Shown here: in pieces, positions 15,721 to 23,027 of the stretch | Position numbering within the stretch: position 1 is the stretch's first letter | Layout: each line of letters begins with the position of its first letter | From: an uncultured Erysipelotrichaceae bacterium | GTDB taxonomy: Bacteria > Bacillota_I > Bacilli_A > Erysipelotrichales > Erysipelotrichaceae | DNA length: 61,861 nucleotides | Assembly: GCA_949289855.1 (NCBI GenBank) | Contig: CASEPS010000005.1 | Location: 353-62,213, forward strand | Direction of reading: 5' to 3' | Notes under the pieces: model-generated | Seen by the model: only the letters and a program-made list of their open reading frames with translations | The model's database searches: none | Told to the model about the DNA's origin: nothing | Program-made: the position numbers and the translations under genes

Positions 15721-17094
15721 ATGAAAACAATTCAAGGTACACAAAAGCTGATCATCAGTGGTGATGACTGGGGACCAGCAGTTACTAAAACAATTCTTTC
15801 TTTTGAAACACCTGTACAAGAAACAAGTCTTTCAAAAGATACATTTAAAGTAACAGAGACAAAAGAAACAACGGATTTTACTGCACCTGATTTTCCGCGG
15901 ATGATTGCTTCTGTTGATCGGAAGGTGACAGCTGTCTATCTCAGTGATGCTGAGGGCAATCCAACATTTGAAGAAGCTTCACCATATGTGACAATCGAAA
16001 TGTATGTCAGTCCACAGGAAGGTTCGCCATTCTTCTATGATATGAAGACAAACCTCAATGACTGGTGTGTTCCTTATGCACTTTCCGTTACCGGAAAGGT
16101 CATGACTGAAGATGGAGAAGCAGAGGTCGATGTTGAAAAGGATATTGATTTGAAGAATCCTTCTTCAAGAATCTGTCCAGAAGCTGACAGGTTTACTTTC
16201 CGCACATACAGAGGTAAGGTTGCTTCTTATACATATGGAGAATATGTGCCGGAGAGTAATGGGGAAAAGAAAGCACTTGTTATCTGGCTCCATGGTGCAG
16301 GGGAAGGCGGAAATGACAATTACATCACATTGCTTGGCAACAAGGTGACTGCTCTTGTGTCTGATGAATTCCAATTTTTATTTAATGGCGCATATGTTCT
16401 TGCGCCACAGACTCCAACATTCTGGATGAATGATGGTACAGGAAATTATGTGACAGAAGAGAACACTGGAGAATCCATGTATGGCGAAGATTTGTTCTCC
16501 CTTATTGATGCCTATGTCAGAATGCATGAAGATATTGATCCGGAAAGAATTATCATTGGCGGTTGTTCCAATGGTGGTTACATGACGATGAAAATGGTTC
16601 TGGATCATCCGGATTACTTCTATAAGGCTTATCCGATCTGTGAAGCATACTATGACGTGGCAATCAGTGATGAAATGCTTGAGGCAGTAAAGGAAGGTGG
16701 AACAGCATTCTGGTTTACCTATGCAGAAAATGACACGACAGTTCCACCGGAGAAGACAGCAATTCCAACAGTTGAAAGGATGAAGGAAATGGGCATTGAA
16801 GTCCATGAGAGTGTCTATCCGGATGTACATGACACAACAGGCAGATTCTTTGATGAGAATGGAAATCCATATGATTATATTGGTCATTGGAGCTGGCTCT
16901 ACTTCTTCAATAATGAAAATAGTAGCGAAGGTATGAATGAATGGAAGTGGCTGGCAGAAAGTGAAAAAGACAAAAAGAAAGGAAAAATGATGAAAGCTGT
17001 GAAAATTGTAGCTGGTGTTACAGCCGGCGTAGTGCTTGCGGCAGGTGCAGCACTTGGCGCAACATTACTCTTCAAAAAAAGAAGAAAGTTCTAA
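15721..17094 (+). CDS. Tail-anchored serine esterase (EstA-like) with N-terminal Ig-like domain
   Basis: A 457-residue alpha/beta hydrolase. Residues 1 to about 140 form a beta-rich region like the Ig-like domain that precedes the catalytic domain in Thermotoga EstA. The catalytic part has the oxyanion stretch HGAGEGGND, the nucleophile elbow GCSNGG, an aspartate in YAENDTTVPP and a histidine in PDVHDTTG. There is no N-terminal signal peptide, but a C-terminal helix (about 430-452) followed by KKRRKF would anchor it with the catalytic domain in the cytoplasm. It sits after the oligosaccharide importer, so it may remove acyl groups from incoming sugars (inference). Promoter and cre-like site upstream. 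Confidence 0.82.
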   Translation: MKTIQGTQKLIISGDDWGPAVTKTILSFETPVQETSLSKDTFKVTETKETTDFTAPDFPRMIASVDRKVTAVYLSDAEGNPTFEEASPYVTIEMYVSPQEGSPFFYDMKTNLNDWCVPYALSVTGKVMTEDGEAEVDVEKDIDLKNPSSRICPEADRFTFRTYRGKVASYTYGEYVPESNGEKKALVIWLHGAGEGGNDNYITLLGNKVTALVSDEFQFLFNGAYVLAPQTPTFWMNDGTGNYVTEENTGESMYGEDLFSLIDAYVRMHEDIDPERIIIGGCSNGGYMTMKMVLDHPDYFYKAYPICEAYYDVAISDEMLEAVKEGGTAFWFTYAENDTTVPPEKTAIPTVERMKEMGIEVHESVYPDVHDTTGRFFDENGNPYDYIGHWSWLYFFNNENSSEGMNEWKWLAESEKDKKKGKMMKAVKIVAGVTAGVVLAAGAALGATLLFKKRRKF

Positions 17095-17122
17095 TGTAAA
17101 AGCGGCAATTGCCGCTTTTACA
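17095..17122. terminator. Bidirectional terminator between convergent genes
   Basis: A perfect 28-bp palindrome (GC core GCGGCAATTGCCGC flanked by TGTAAAA and TTTTACA) lies between the esterase on the plus strand and the ATC-hydrolase-like gene on the minus strand, whose stop codon it overlaps. It supplies a T-run in both directions. Confidence 0.8.
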
Positions 17123-17804
17123 GTCTTGTGAATGTGTTTCTTTCGTATTTCTGCAATGTTTCTGCAGCATCAGGTCCGTTTTCCGACGCAAAGCGATCAA
17201 GTACTTTCTGGGCAATCGCTTTACCAATATCTGGTTCTACATCTTTCAAAGTATGGGCAAATGTCCAAAAGAGGTGGCCGCAGTGGAAAGTGAAGTCTTC
17301 CTGGTTAGAAGGATCTGGCTTTTTGAAAGGGAGATCAACATGTGCATTGAGCCATTTCTGTACACATTCCTTATCACAGGCAAGACAGCCTTTTACTTCA
17401 AATCGTAAGTCGGGATTAAAACCGTGAATGATGGAACGGTCAATGGCAGAACAGTATAGTTGTGCAGCATGAATTTCGTTCATTTCCCGAAACTTCTCTG
17501 CCCATGGGCAGCGGGAATAATGAACTACATAATCTGGGACAGTTTCAGTACATTCTGACTGGTTGAGGGAACCTTCTTCAATAGAGGAATTTGTCGGGTT
17601 CCATTCCCGGTAAGCAGCATAGGTATTATAGTCAAGTGGCTTACCATCGCGTAATGCCCGCAGAGCCATCCTTGTGCCTCTTTCATTTCCATATTGATAG
17701 ACGCAATGAAGAAAGACGGTATCACATTGAGGAAAGCTGACAGCTCGCATTTCCTGATAAAAACTAGCGGCAATCCAGGCATGCATTTTTTCGGTGAATT
17801 CCAT
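17118..17804 (-). CDS. L-2-amino-thiazoline-4-carboxylate hydrolase-like protein
   Basis: A 228-residue protein resembling the ATC hydrolase family (PF14196): HYSRCPWAEKFREMN, LYCSAIDRSIIHGFNPDLRFEV and GCLACDKEC match the family's conserved C-terminal half. Characterised members open the thiazoline ring of ATC on the way to cysteine, but most homologues in gut anaerobes are uncharacterised. The start ATG 17804 has AAGGAGAAT upstream on the minus strand. It is a single gene between the esterase and a flavin-type gene on the other strand. Confidence 0.65.
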   Translation of the reverse strand: MEFTEKMHAWIAASFYQEMRAVSFPQCDTVFLHCVYQYGNERGTRMALRALRDGKPLDYNTYAAYREWNPTNSSIEEGSLNQSECTETVPDYVVHYSRCPWAEKFREMNEIHAAQLYCSAIDRSIIHGFNPDLRFEVKGCLACDKECVQKWLNAHVDLPFKKPDPSNQEDFTFHCGHLFWTFAHTLKDVEPDIGKAIAQKVLDRFASENGPDAAETLQKYERNTFTRL

Positions 17805-18001
17805 GTTATTCTCCTTGATTTATTCTGTGTTTATCATAGCACAGGCATGCGGGAGTGTTGAAAATGGATATCAGCAATCTATGTATTTTCTATATGTTTT
17901 CACGGTTTAACCACACCTTTTTCGTTGCGTACTCTTCAAAGTGAATCGTATTGAACAATATATGTAGTCTGCTTACAATATCGATAAGGAGAAATAAAAC
18001 C

Positions 18002-18394
18002 ATGCAGGAAGTTTACGAATTTTTGAAAGCCTGTGGCACATACTATCTTGCTACAGCAGATGGTGATCAGCCAAGGGTAAGACCTTTTGGTACAATTGAT
18101 ATTTTTGATGGGAAACTGACAATTCAGACTGGCAGAAAGAAGGATGTTGCCCAACAGATGTTAACCAATCCGAAAATTGAGATCTGCGGATTTCATAAAG
18201 GAACATGGTTACGGGTCAAAGCTGTTGCCAGAGAAGATGCCCGCATTGAAGCGGCAGAGCATATGCTTGAGGCTTATCCGTCACTCAAAAAGATGTATCA
18301 GCCAGGTGATGGCAATACAATGATCTTTGCATTAGAGCAGGGAGAGGCAGTCTTCTCTTCTTTTACTGAAACTGCAAGAACAATCCGTTTCTAA
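18002..18394 (+). CDS. Pyridoxamine 5'-phosphate oxidase-like flavoprotein (NimC/YhbP-like)
   Basis: A 130-residue split-barrel protein. EVYEFLKACGTYYLATADGDQPRVRPFG is the usual opening of the small FMN-binding PNPOx-like/NimC family of anaerobes, and MLTNPKIEICGFHKGTWLRVKA is its second conserved block. It probably binds FMN or a deazaflavin and reduces small molecules; members range from nitroimidazole reductases to haem-binding proteins, so the substrate is unknown. ATG 18002 with AAGGAG 10 nt upstream is preferred over TTG 17951. Monocistronic, with a terminator after it. Confidence 0.8.
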   Translation: MQEVYEFLKACGTYYLATADGDQPRVRPFGTIDIFDGKLTIQTGRKKDVAQQMLTNPKIEICGFHKGTWLRVKAVAREDARIEAAEHMLEAYPSLKKMYQPGDGNTMIFALEQGEAVFSSFTETARTIRF

Positions 18395-18432
18395 AACGAT
18401 TATCATTTGTGTCATAACGGTTGAGCAGAGTG

Positions 18433-18460
18433 GGAGATATGTAAACATGTCTCCTTTTTC
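18433..18460 (+). terminator. Intrinsic terminator
   Basis: GGAGATATG-TAAA-CATGTCTCC with one G-T pair, then TTTTTC, follows the PNPOx-like gene. Confidence 0.8.
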
Positions 18461-18531
18461 TTTGTTGTGAAAATAGCTTGTATTTTATAATATGGGTGCT
18501 GTGGGGATTTAGTGCAAAGAGGAAATACATA

Positions 18532-19350
18532 ATGAAACGAAATCGCAAGAACCAAAGCAGGCGCAAGACAATACGGCTTGTCAATTATTGTAATACGCAG
18601 GTGATTAACCCCAATGAGTATGCAATGATACGGACTATTTTTATGCATGTTTCTGAGCATGGTGGAAATGGCAAAATACAATCTGTTCAGCAACTTGCAG
18701 AAGAAGCGGCTATTTCCCAGGCAAGCGTCAGCCGGTTTATCAAAAAACTTGGCTATGCATCATTTGAAGAATTTCGATACAGTTTTGCCAAAGAGTTTGA
18801 ACAGCTATACCAGGATCGCGAAAACCTGCATCGTGCGATGTTTCCGAAAATGGATAACATGTATGAGGAAATATACGGGCGTGCTGCAGCCAATCTCAGT
18901 TCTACTTTACAGATAATTGACAGAAAACAGTTGGAAAGAGTCGTCAGAAAACTGGACAATGCGCGGTGCGTATCAATTTGTGGAGATGATCATGCACTAT
19001 CTGTTTTCTTTACCTTTCAGCTTGATTTGATGGCAAGAGAAGTGCCGACATTTTTGTTCAAGAATGAAGAAATTCAGAATATGAATGCTTCTTCACTAGG
19101 AAAAGGGGATGTGCTTTTGTTTTTGAATGTGTGTACAGATTTTGTTCATCCTGAACAGTTTGATATTTTGAAACAATTGAGGAAGAAGAAAGAGGTCTAT
19201 GTGATTGGCTTGTTTCAGGATGAAGATGAACTAATAAAAGAGTTGTTTGATGAATATGTACTTTATGGCATTGGCGGATCAGTCAATGATGGCTTTTATT
19301 CGTTATGTATGCTTTCCCAGATCATGTCTGAGCTTCTCTATTCCCTTTGA
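18532..19350 (+). CDS. RpiR/MurR-family transcriptional regulator
   Basis: A 272-residue regulator with an N-terminal HTH_6 domain (VQQLAEEAAISQASVSRFIKKLGYASFEEFR) and a C-terminal SIS-like domain (about 125-270) that normally senses a sugar phosphate. The SIS part is poorly conserved: GDDHALSVFFTFQLDL replaces the usual G-x-G-x-S phosphate loop, so the ligand may differ. ATG 18532 has AGAGGAAA upstream. The esterase lipoprotein gene follows with its own promoter. It probably controls one of the glycan operons here. Confidence 0.85.
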   Translation: MKRNRKNQSRRKTIRLVNYCNTQVINPNEYAMIRTIFMHVSEHGGNGKIQSVQQLAEEAAISQASVSRFIKKLGYASFEEFRYSFAKEFEQLYQDRENLHRAMFPKMDNMYEEIYGRAAANLSSTLQIIDRKQLERVVRKLDNARCVSICGDDHALSVFFTFQLDLMAREVPTFLFKNEEIQNMNASSLGKGDVLLFLNVCTDFVHPEQFDILKQLRKKKEVYVIGLFQDEDELIKELFDEYVLYGIGGSVNDGFYSLCMLSQIMSELLYSL

Positions 19351-19362
19351 TTCTTCCTTTGA

Positions 19363-19432
19363 TTTACGCTTTCAAAAAATGAATGGATGGTTCATAACCG
19401 ATTATTGAAAGCGCTTCCTCATGAAGTATAGT
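19363..19432 (+). promoter_or_regulatory. Promoter with two cre-like sites, lipoprotein esterase gene
   Basis: TTGAAA (19405-19410), 16 bp, TATAGT (19427-19432) form a promoter. TTGAAAGCGCTTCC (19405-19418), a good cre match, covers the -35 box. A second similar site, TTTACGCTTTCAAA (19363-19376), lies 42 bp upstream; such pairing allows looping or cooperative repression. Confidence 0.6.
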
Positions 19433-19484
19433 TGGGATAGCAAGCGATTCTATCCCGGGAAAAGAATGCTTCAAGGAGGAAAGA

Positions 19485-20828
19485 ATGAAAACAAAGAAAA
19501 TAATCTCTTTATCGTTGAGCGCTGCTCTTCTTGCTATGACTGGGTGTTCAAACAATGGTGAAGCAACCGCTTCAGCTTCGCCGGCTTCTGATACAACAAA
19601 GGTAACTCCTGGTGCTGTTGTAACGGCTGACAGAAACTCTCCTACAGGTTATTCCGTAACTTTTGCCTATGATGGAAATGACAGTGATAAGACTATTGAA
19701 ACGATTTCTGTGACAGGCCCATTCCAGTATGTTGATCCAGATCAGGAAGTCGATGCAGAAGGCAACCAGTATAAACCAGATGAATATGAAAATGGCATGT
19801 ATGCGACAAACTATGCACCTGCAGGTGGTATGGAATCTGGCTGGGGTTATACAAAAGAAATGACAGACGAGGATGGAGATGGTATTTATACAACGTCCTT
19901 CCCGATTTCCAGTGGATCTTTTGCATATGGTTATGTTATCCAGTATGAGGGAGAAGAAGAGCCGGTGAATGTTGACGATCCGGCAAATCCATCACCTGCA
20001 AAGAACAACCCGGATTCCATCACAGAAACCGGAGATATTGTCCATAGCATCGTCTATGGAAAATGGGATGCTGAAAAGCAGTCTGATTCATTGAATCTTG
20101 ACTATGTTCTTCCTGTAGAAGAAGGAGCAGGTGAACAGACATATGTTTCCTATACGGGCAGTGATGGAGAAACACAGTATCTCGGTATTTATGTTCCTGC
20201 AGATTATGATGCAGAAAGAGCTGAATCATATAAGACAATTTATATGAGCCATGGTGGCGGTGGTAATGAAACCGACTGGTTTGCGATGGGGCATGCGGAC
20301 AATATTATGGATAATATGCTTGCGGAAGGTTTAACGGAAGAAGCGATTATCGTTACGATGGATAATGCACATTATGAATGGGATTATGCCCAGATTGAAG
20401 ATAATGTGCTGAATTACATCATTCCATATGTGGAAGAACATTATAACGTTTCTGCAGAACCGGAAGACAGAGCATTCTGTGGTCTTTCCATGGGTGGTAT
20501 GACAACGACCAATATGTATTTTGATCATCCGACAGAATTTGGTTACTTTGGTATTTTCTCCGGTTCTGATATGACAGCAGTAAAGGAAAATGAAGGCCTG
20601 GACCAGCCGACAGTGATGGTTGCAGTAGGTACATGTGATATTGCTTCTGAAAAGATTATGCCTAATGATAATCCAGATGCTCTCAAAAAGTATGAAGACC
20701 TTGTTAATTGGGCTGAAGAAAACAATATGTCTAACATTCACGCTGCTGGATATTATGAAGGTGCCCATGACTGGTTTGTATGGTCACAATGCTTCTATCA
20801 TTTTGCAACAGAATATCTTTGGAAGTAA
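19485..20828 (+). CDS. Secreted lipoprotein esterase (CE1/esterase D type) with N-terminal beta domain
   Basis: A 447-residue lipoprotein: signal ending LLAMTGCSNNG (lipid on the cysteine), a Ser/Thr/Ala linker, then a beta-sandwich region (about 45-190) resembling the CBM48/E-set modules before many CE1 enzymes. The esterase domain is PF00756-like: YMSHGGGGNETDWF, the nucleophile elbow GLSMGG, and a histidine in GAHDWFVW. CE1 members remove feruloyl or acetyl groups from xylan; the real substrate is unknown. It would work outside the cell, whereas the other esterase appears cytoplasmic, suggesting de-esterification on both sides of the importer. cre-like sites lie upstream and at its stop codon. 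Confidence 0.82.
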   Translation: MKTKKIISLSLSAALLAMTGCSNNGEATASASPASDTTKVTPGAVVTADRNSPTGYSVTFAYDGNDSDKTIETISVTGPFQYVDPDQEVDAEGNQYKPDEYENGMYATNYAPAGGMESGWGYTKEMTDEDGDGIYTTSFPISSGSFAYGYVIQYEGEEEPVNVDDPANPSPAKNNPDSITETGDIVHSIVYGKWDAEKQSDSLNLDYVLPVEEGAGEQTYVSYTGSDGETQYLGIYVPADYDAERAESYKTIYMSHGGGGNETDWFAMGHADNIMDNMLAEGLTEEAIIVTMDNAHYEWDYAQIEDNVLNYIIPYVEEHYNVSAEPEDRAFCGLSMGGMTTTNMYFDHPTEFGYFGIFSGSDMTAVKENEGLDQPTVMVAVGTCDIASEKIMPNDNPDALKKYEDLVNWAEENNMSNIHAAGYYEGAHDWFVWSQCFYHFATEYLWK

Positions 20829-20838
20829 ACGCTTTCAT
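20825..20838 (+). promoter_or_regulatory. cre-like site over the esterase stop codon
   Basis: GTAAACGCTTTCAT overlaps the stop codon of the lipoprotein esterase. No gene close downstream belongs to the glycan set, so this may be a remnant or act by roadblock. It is listed because it matches the other sites in this region. Confidence 0.3.
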
Positions 20839-21055
20839 TCTGGAATTTTGTTGTTGGTGGAGCGATTCGTATTATTGATAGAATTCACATGAAATGAACG
20901 ATTGAACACTTACGTGGCACGAAAATAAGTTACTTTTGTATGGATAATCGCCTTTAAAGTTCAGATGATTATATATAATGTAAGTTAATCGTTGTGTGAA
21001 GTTGTGGCTTATTCGTGCAAATGACGTACAATTTAAACAGAAAGGGGTTAAATCG

Positions 21056-21334
21056 ATGGCCGGAAATACGACGAACATCACCATCCGCATGGATGCGGAC
21101 TTGAAGGCACAAGCCGCCGCTCTTTTTTCTGAATTGGGCTTGAATTTATCTACTGCTTTCAACATTTTTGTGCGCCAATCGCTTCGTGAAGGTGGCATTC
21201 CCTTTGAGGTGAAACTGGAACAGCCTAATAAGGAAACTATCGCAGCAATGCTGGAAGCAAAGAGAATCGCAAAAGATCCATCTGTTAAGGGCTACAATGA
21301 TCTTGATGCGTTGTTTGCAGAGCTGAAAAAATGA
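21056..21334 (+). CDS. relB: RelB/DinJ-family antitoxin
   Basis: A 92-residue antitoxin. The ribbon-helix-helix domain is TTNITIRMDADLKAQAAALFSELGLNLSTAFNIFVRQS, a textbook RelB/DinJ N-terminus that binds DNA as a dimer. The C-terminal half wraps the toxin. AAAGGGG 9 nt before ATG 21056 sets the start. The stop overlaps the ATG of the toxin gene (ATGA), the usual coupled arrangement. The toxin partner is broken, so this antitoxin appears to be an orphan. A TATATAAT box near 20971-20978 is the likely promoter. Confidence 0.92.
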   Translation: MAGNTTNITIRMDADLKAQAAALFSELGLNLSTAFNIFVRQSLREGGIPFEVKLEQPNKETIAAMLEAKRIAKDPSVKGYNDLDALFAELKK

Positions 21335-21621
21335 GAAAGAAAAATACATCGTCAAATATACAAGCGCTGTTAAAAAAGACTATAAACGAGCAATAAAGCG
21401 CGGATTTGAAATCGAATTGTTGGAGCAGATTGTGGCACTGCTTTCTACAGGAGAACCGTTGCCGAAGAAAAACCGTGATCATGATTTATCTGGTAATTGG
21501 ATAGGGTACAGGGAATGTCGTATTCTCCTGGATTGGCTTCTGATTTACCGTATTGAGGATGACGTGTTGGTGCTGACAGTTTCTCGTACTGGAAAAACAC
21601 AGTGATTTGTTTGGAAAATAG
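21331..21621 (+). pseudogene. yafQ: YafQ-family toxin, decayed by two frameshifts and loss of catalytic residues
   Basis: The ATG overlapping the relB stop opens a frame that ends after 21 codons. Adding one A to the run at 21340-21344 restores MRKKKYIVKYTSAVKKDYKR and a full YafQ body (DHDLSGNWIGYRECRILLDW). Near the end, removing one A from the run of five at 21593-21597 restores the conserved tail RTGKHSDLFGK ending at 21621; as it stands the frame ends RTGKTQ. The GYREC position that is His in YafQ is Arg here (CGT for CAT) and the Pro before DW is Leu. Two of the catalytic positions known in E. coli YafQ (H63, H87) are thus lost. It is a decayed mRNA-cleaving toxin. Confidence 0.85.
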
Positions 21622-21627
21622 AAAAGC

Positions 21628-21653
21628 AGCCATACAGCATTTTCTGTATGGCT
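21628..21653. terminator. Hairpin terminator between convergent toxin and regulator genes
   Basis: AGCCATACAG-N6-CTGTATGGCT. On the minus strand it is followed by a T-rich run, so it may serve mainly the gene at 21732-22808; the plus-strand T-tract is weak. Confidence 0.55.
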
Positions 21654-21731
21654 CTTATTATGAAGATTCGATACTTGTTGACAATATGTTGGTAAATGGA
21701 TATTGACCGACTATGTATTCTGGATAACAGT

Positions 21732-22808
21732 TTATTTGCTGTTATAGTTTTCTTCCTGTAGGTGAATAAAGTTCCTGATTGCAGTTTTGTCTGCGGAATA
21801 GCGCATGCGGTTTCCCTCTGGAGAACACTGAACCAGTCCGCTTTCAATGAGTTTGTTGAGATGGTGGTGGATCGTGTTTCTGCTAAGTTTGAATTTATTG
21901 GAAAGCTCTTGTACATAAGCATTATGTGTGATTAAAAAACAAAAGATATCAAATCTGGTTGGATCACCTAATAATCTGTATATTTCACATATTCTATCTT
22001 TTCCTGAATTGTTTCTGGCAACCAGTGTTGCGAGCTCATGTCTTAGAATACCAGCATAAATACAAACTTTTCTTGCTTTGATGTCATAGGTGAGGTTTGT
22101 GTCTGCACCAAGAATGAATGGCCGGATGATATAGTTGGTTTTCTGCTCGGGACGCAAGTGAGAGAAAGTTGAAAAGAATTCTTCTGAGGTAATGTTTTCA
22201 TTTTTCTGAAAGAATGGGTCGGAAGCTTTATGCATCAAAGAGCTGTGTTCTTCAAGAAGGTCGATGACAGGTAACAGATAGTGAAGAGCTTCCAGTAATA
22301 CTGAATGATAGTTTTGGGCAAGTTCAAGAATGGCAATTTTTGTACTGTCTGGTGTATTTAAACTCAAAATCAGAGTGGTGAATTCCTGTAGAGATAATTG
22401 ATGGTTGTCTGGAAGGGCATCTTCAAAAATGCTGGCAATTCCCCATAGGATTTCTTCCTGACCGGCGTTTTTGACAACATTGAGGAATTCGTCCTGGCTT
22501 TTGTAAATCTGTTCGCTGAAAGGATATAACAAAAAGAAAGCTCTGGAACTTGTGCCGATGGTGTTGTGAGGAAACCCTTCGAGGTTTCCAAATAACCAAT
22601 GCAGTTTTTCATCAGTGATTGTTATTGATTGGTCAATAATTCCAGTGAGCTGTTTCAATTGTTCTACTGAGTCAATTAACTGGCTGGATGGTTTATGCTC
22701 GTGCGCAAATATGCGTTCCTGCATATCTGTCCAGCTTTTTCCTTCAGCTTTTCTTCCGTAGTATGTCAGACTTTCTAATAACAGGTTTATTTTTGTCTCA
22801 TAGTTCAT
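21732..22808 (-). CDS. Large ArsR-type winged-helix regulator
   Basis: A 358-residue protein whose last 90 residues are an ArsR-type winged helix: ICEIYRLLGDPTRFDIFCFLITHNAYVQELSNKFKLSRNTIHHHLNKLIESGLV. The first ~250 residues are mostly helical and I do not recognise them; similar long N-terminal extensions occur in ArsR-like regulators of Bacillota and may bind a ligand. No cysteine metal-site motif is seen in the winged helix. GGAGGAA sets the start at 22808. It is divergent from the giant surface protease across a 219-bp gap and is its most likely regulator. Confidence 0.75.
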   Translation of the reverse strand: MNYETKINLLLESLTYYGRKAEGKSWTDMQERIFAHEHKPSSQLIDSVEQLKQLTGIIDQSITITDEKLHWLFGNLEGFPHNTIGTSSRAFFLLYPFSEQIYKSQDEFLNVVKNAGQEEILWGIASIFEDALPDNHQLSLQEFTTLILSLNTPDSTKIAILELAQNYHSVLLEALHYLLPVIDLLEEHSSLMHKASDPFFQKNENITSEEFFSTFSHLRPEQKTNYIIRPFILGADTNLTYDIKARKVCIYAGILRHELATLVARNNSGKDRICEIYRLLGDPTRFDIFCFLITHNAYVQELSNKFKLSRNTIHHHLNKLIESGLVQCSPEGNRMRYSADKTAIRNFIHLQEENYNSK

Positions 22809-23027
22809 TTTATGTTCCTCCATTTGTAACATTTTTCAGAAATAGAAACTTTATTTTACATCTTTAGATAAAACATATTTTCACTTTCTTGACAAGAAAT
22901 ATCTGAATTGATTTTAATAGATATGACATATGTCTGTGTTACATACTGTATCACAAATGTGTTACACATGGTTGGGGATAATACAGAGATGTAGTCGGAA
23001 TGATTTGGATAAAGAAAGGGGAAAGAA

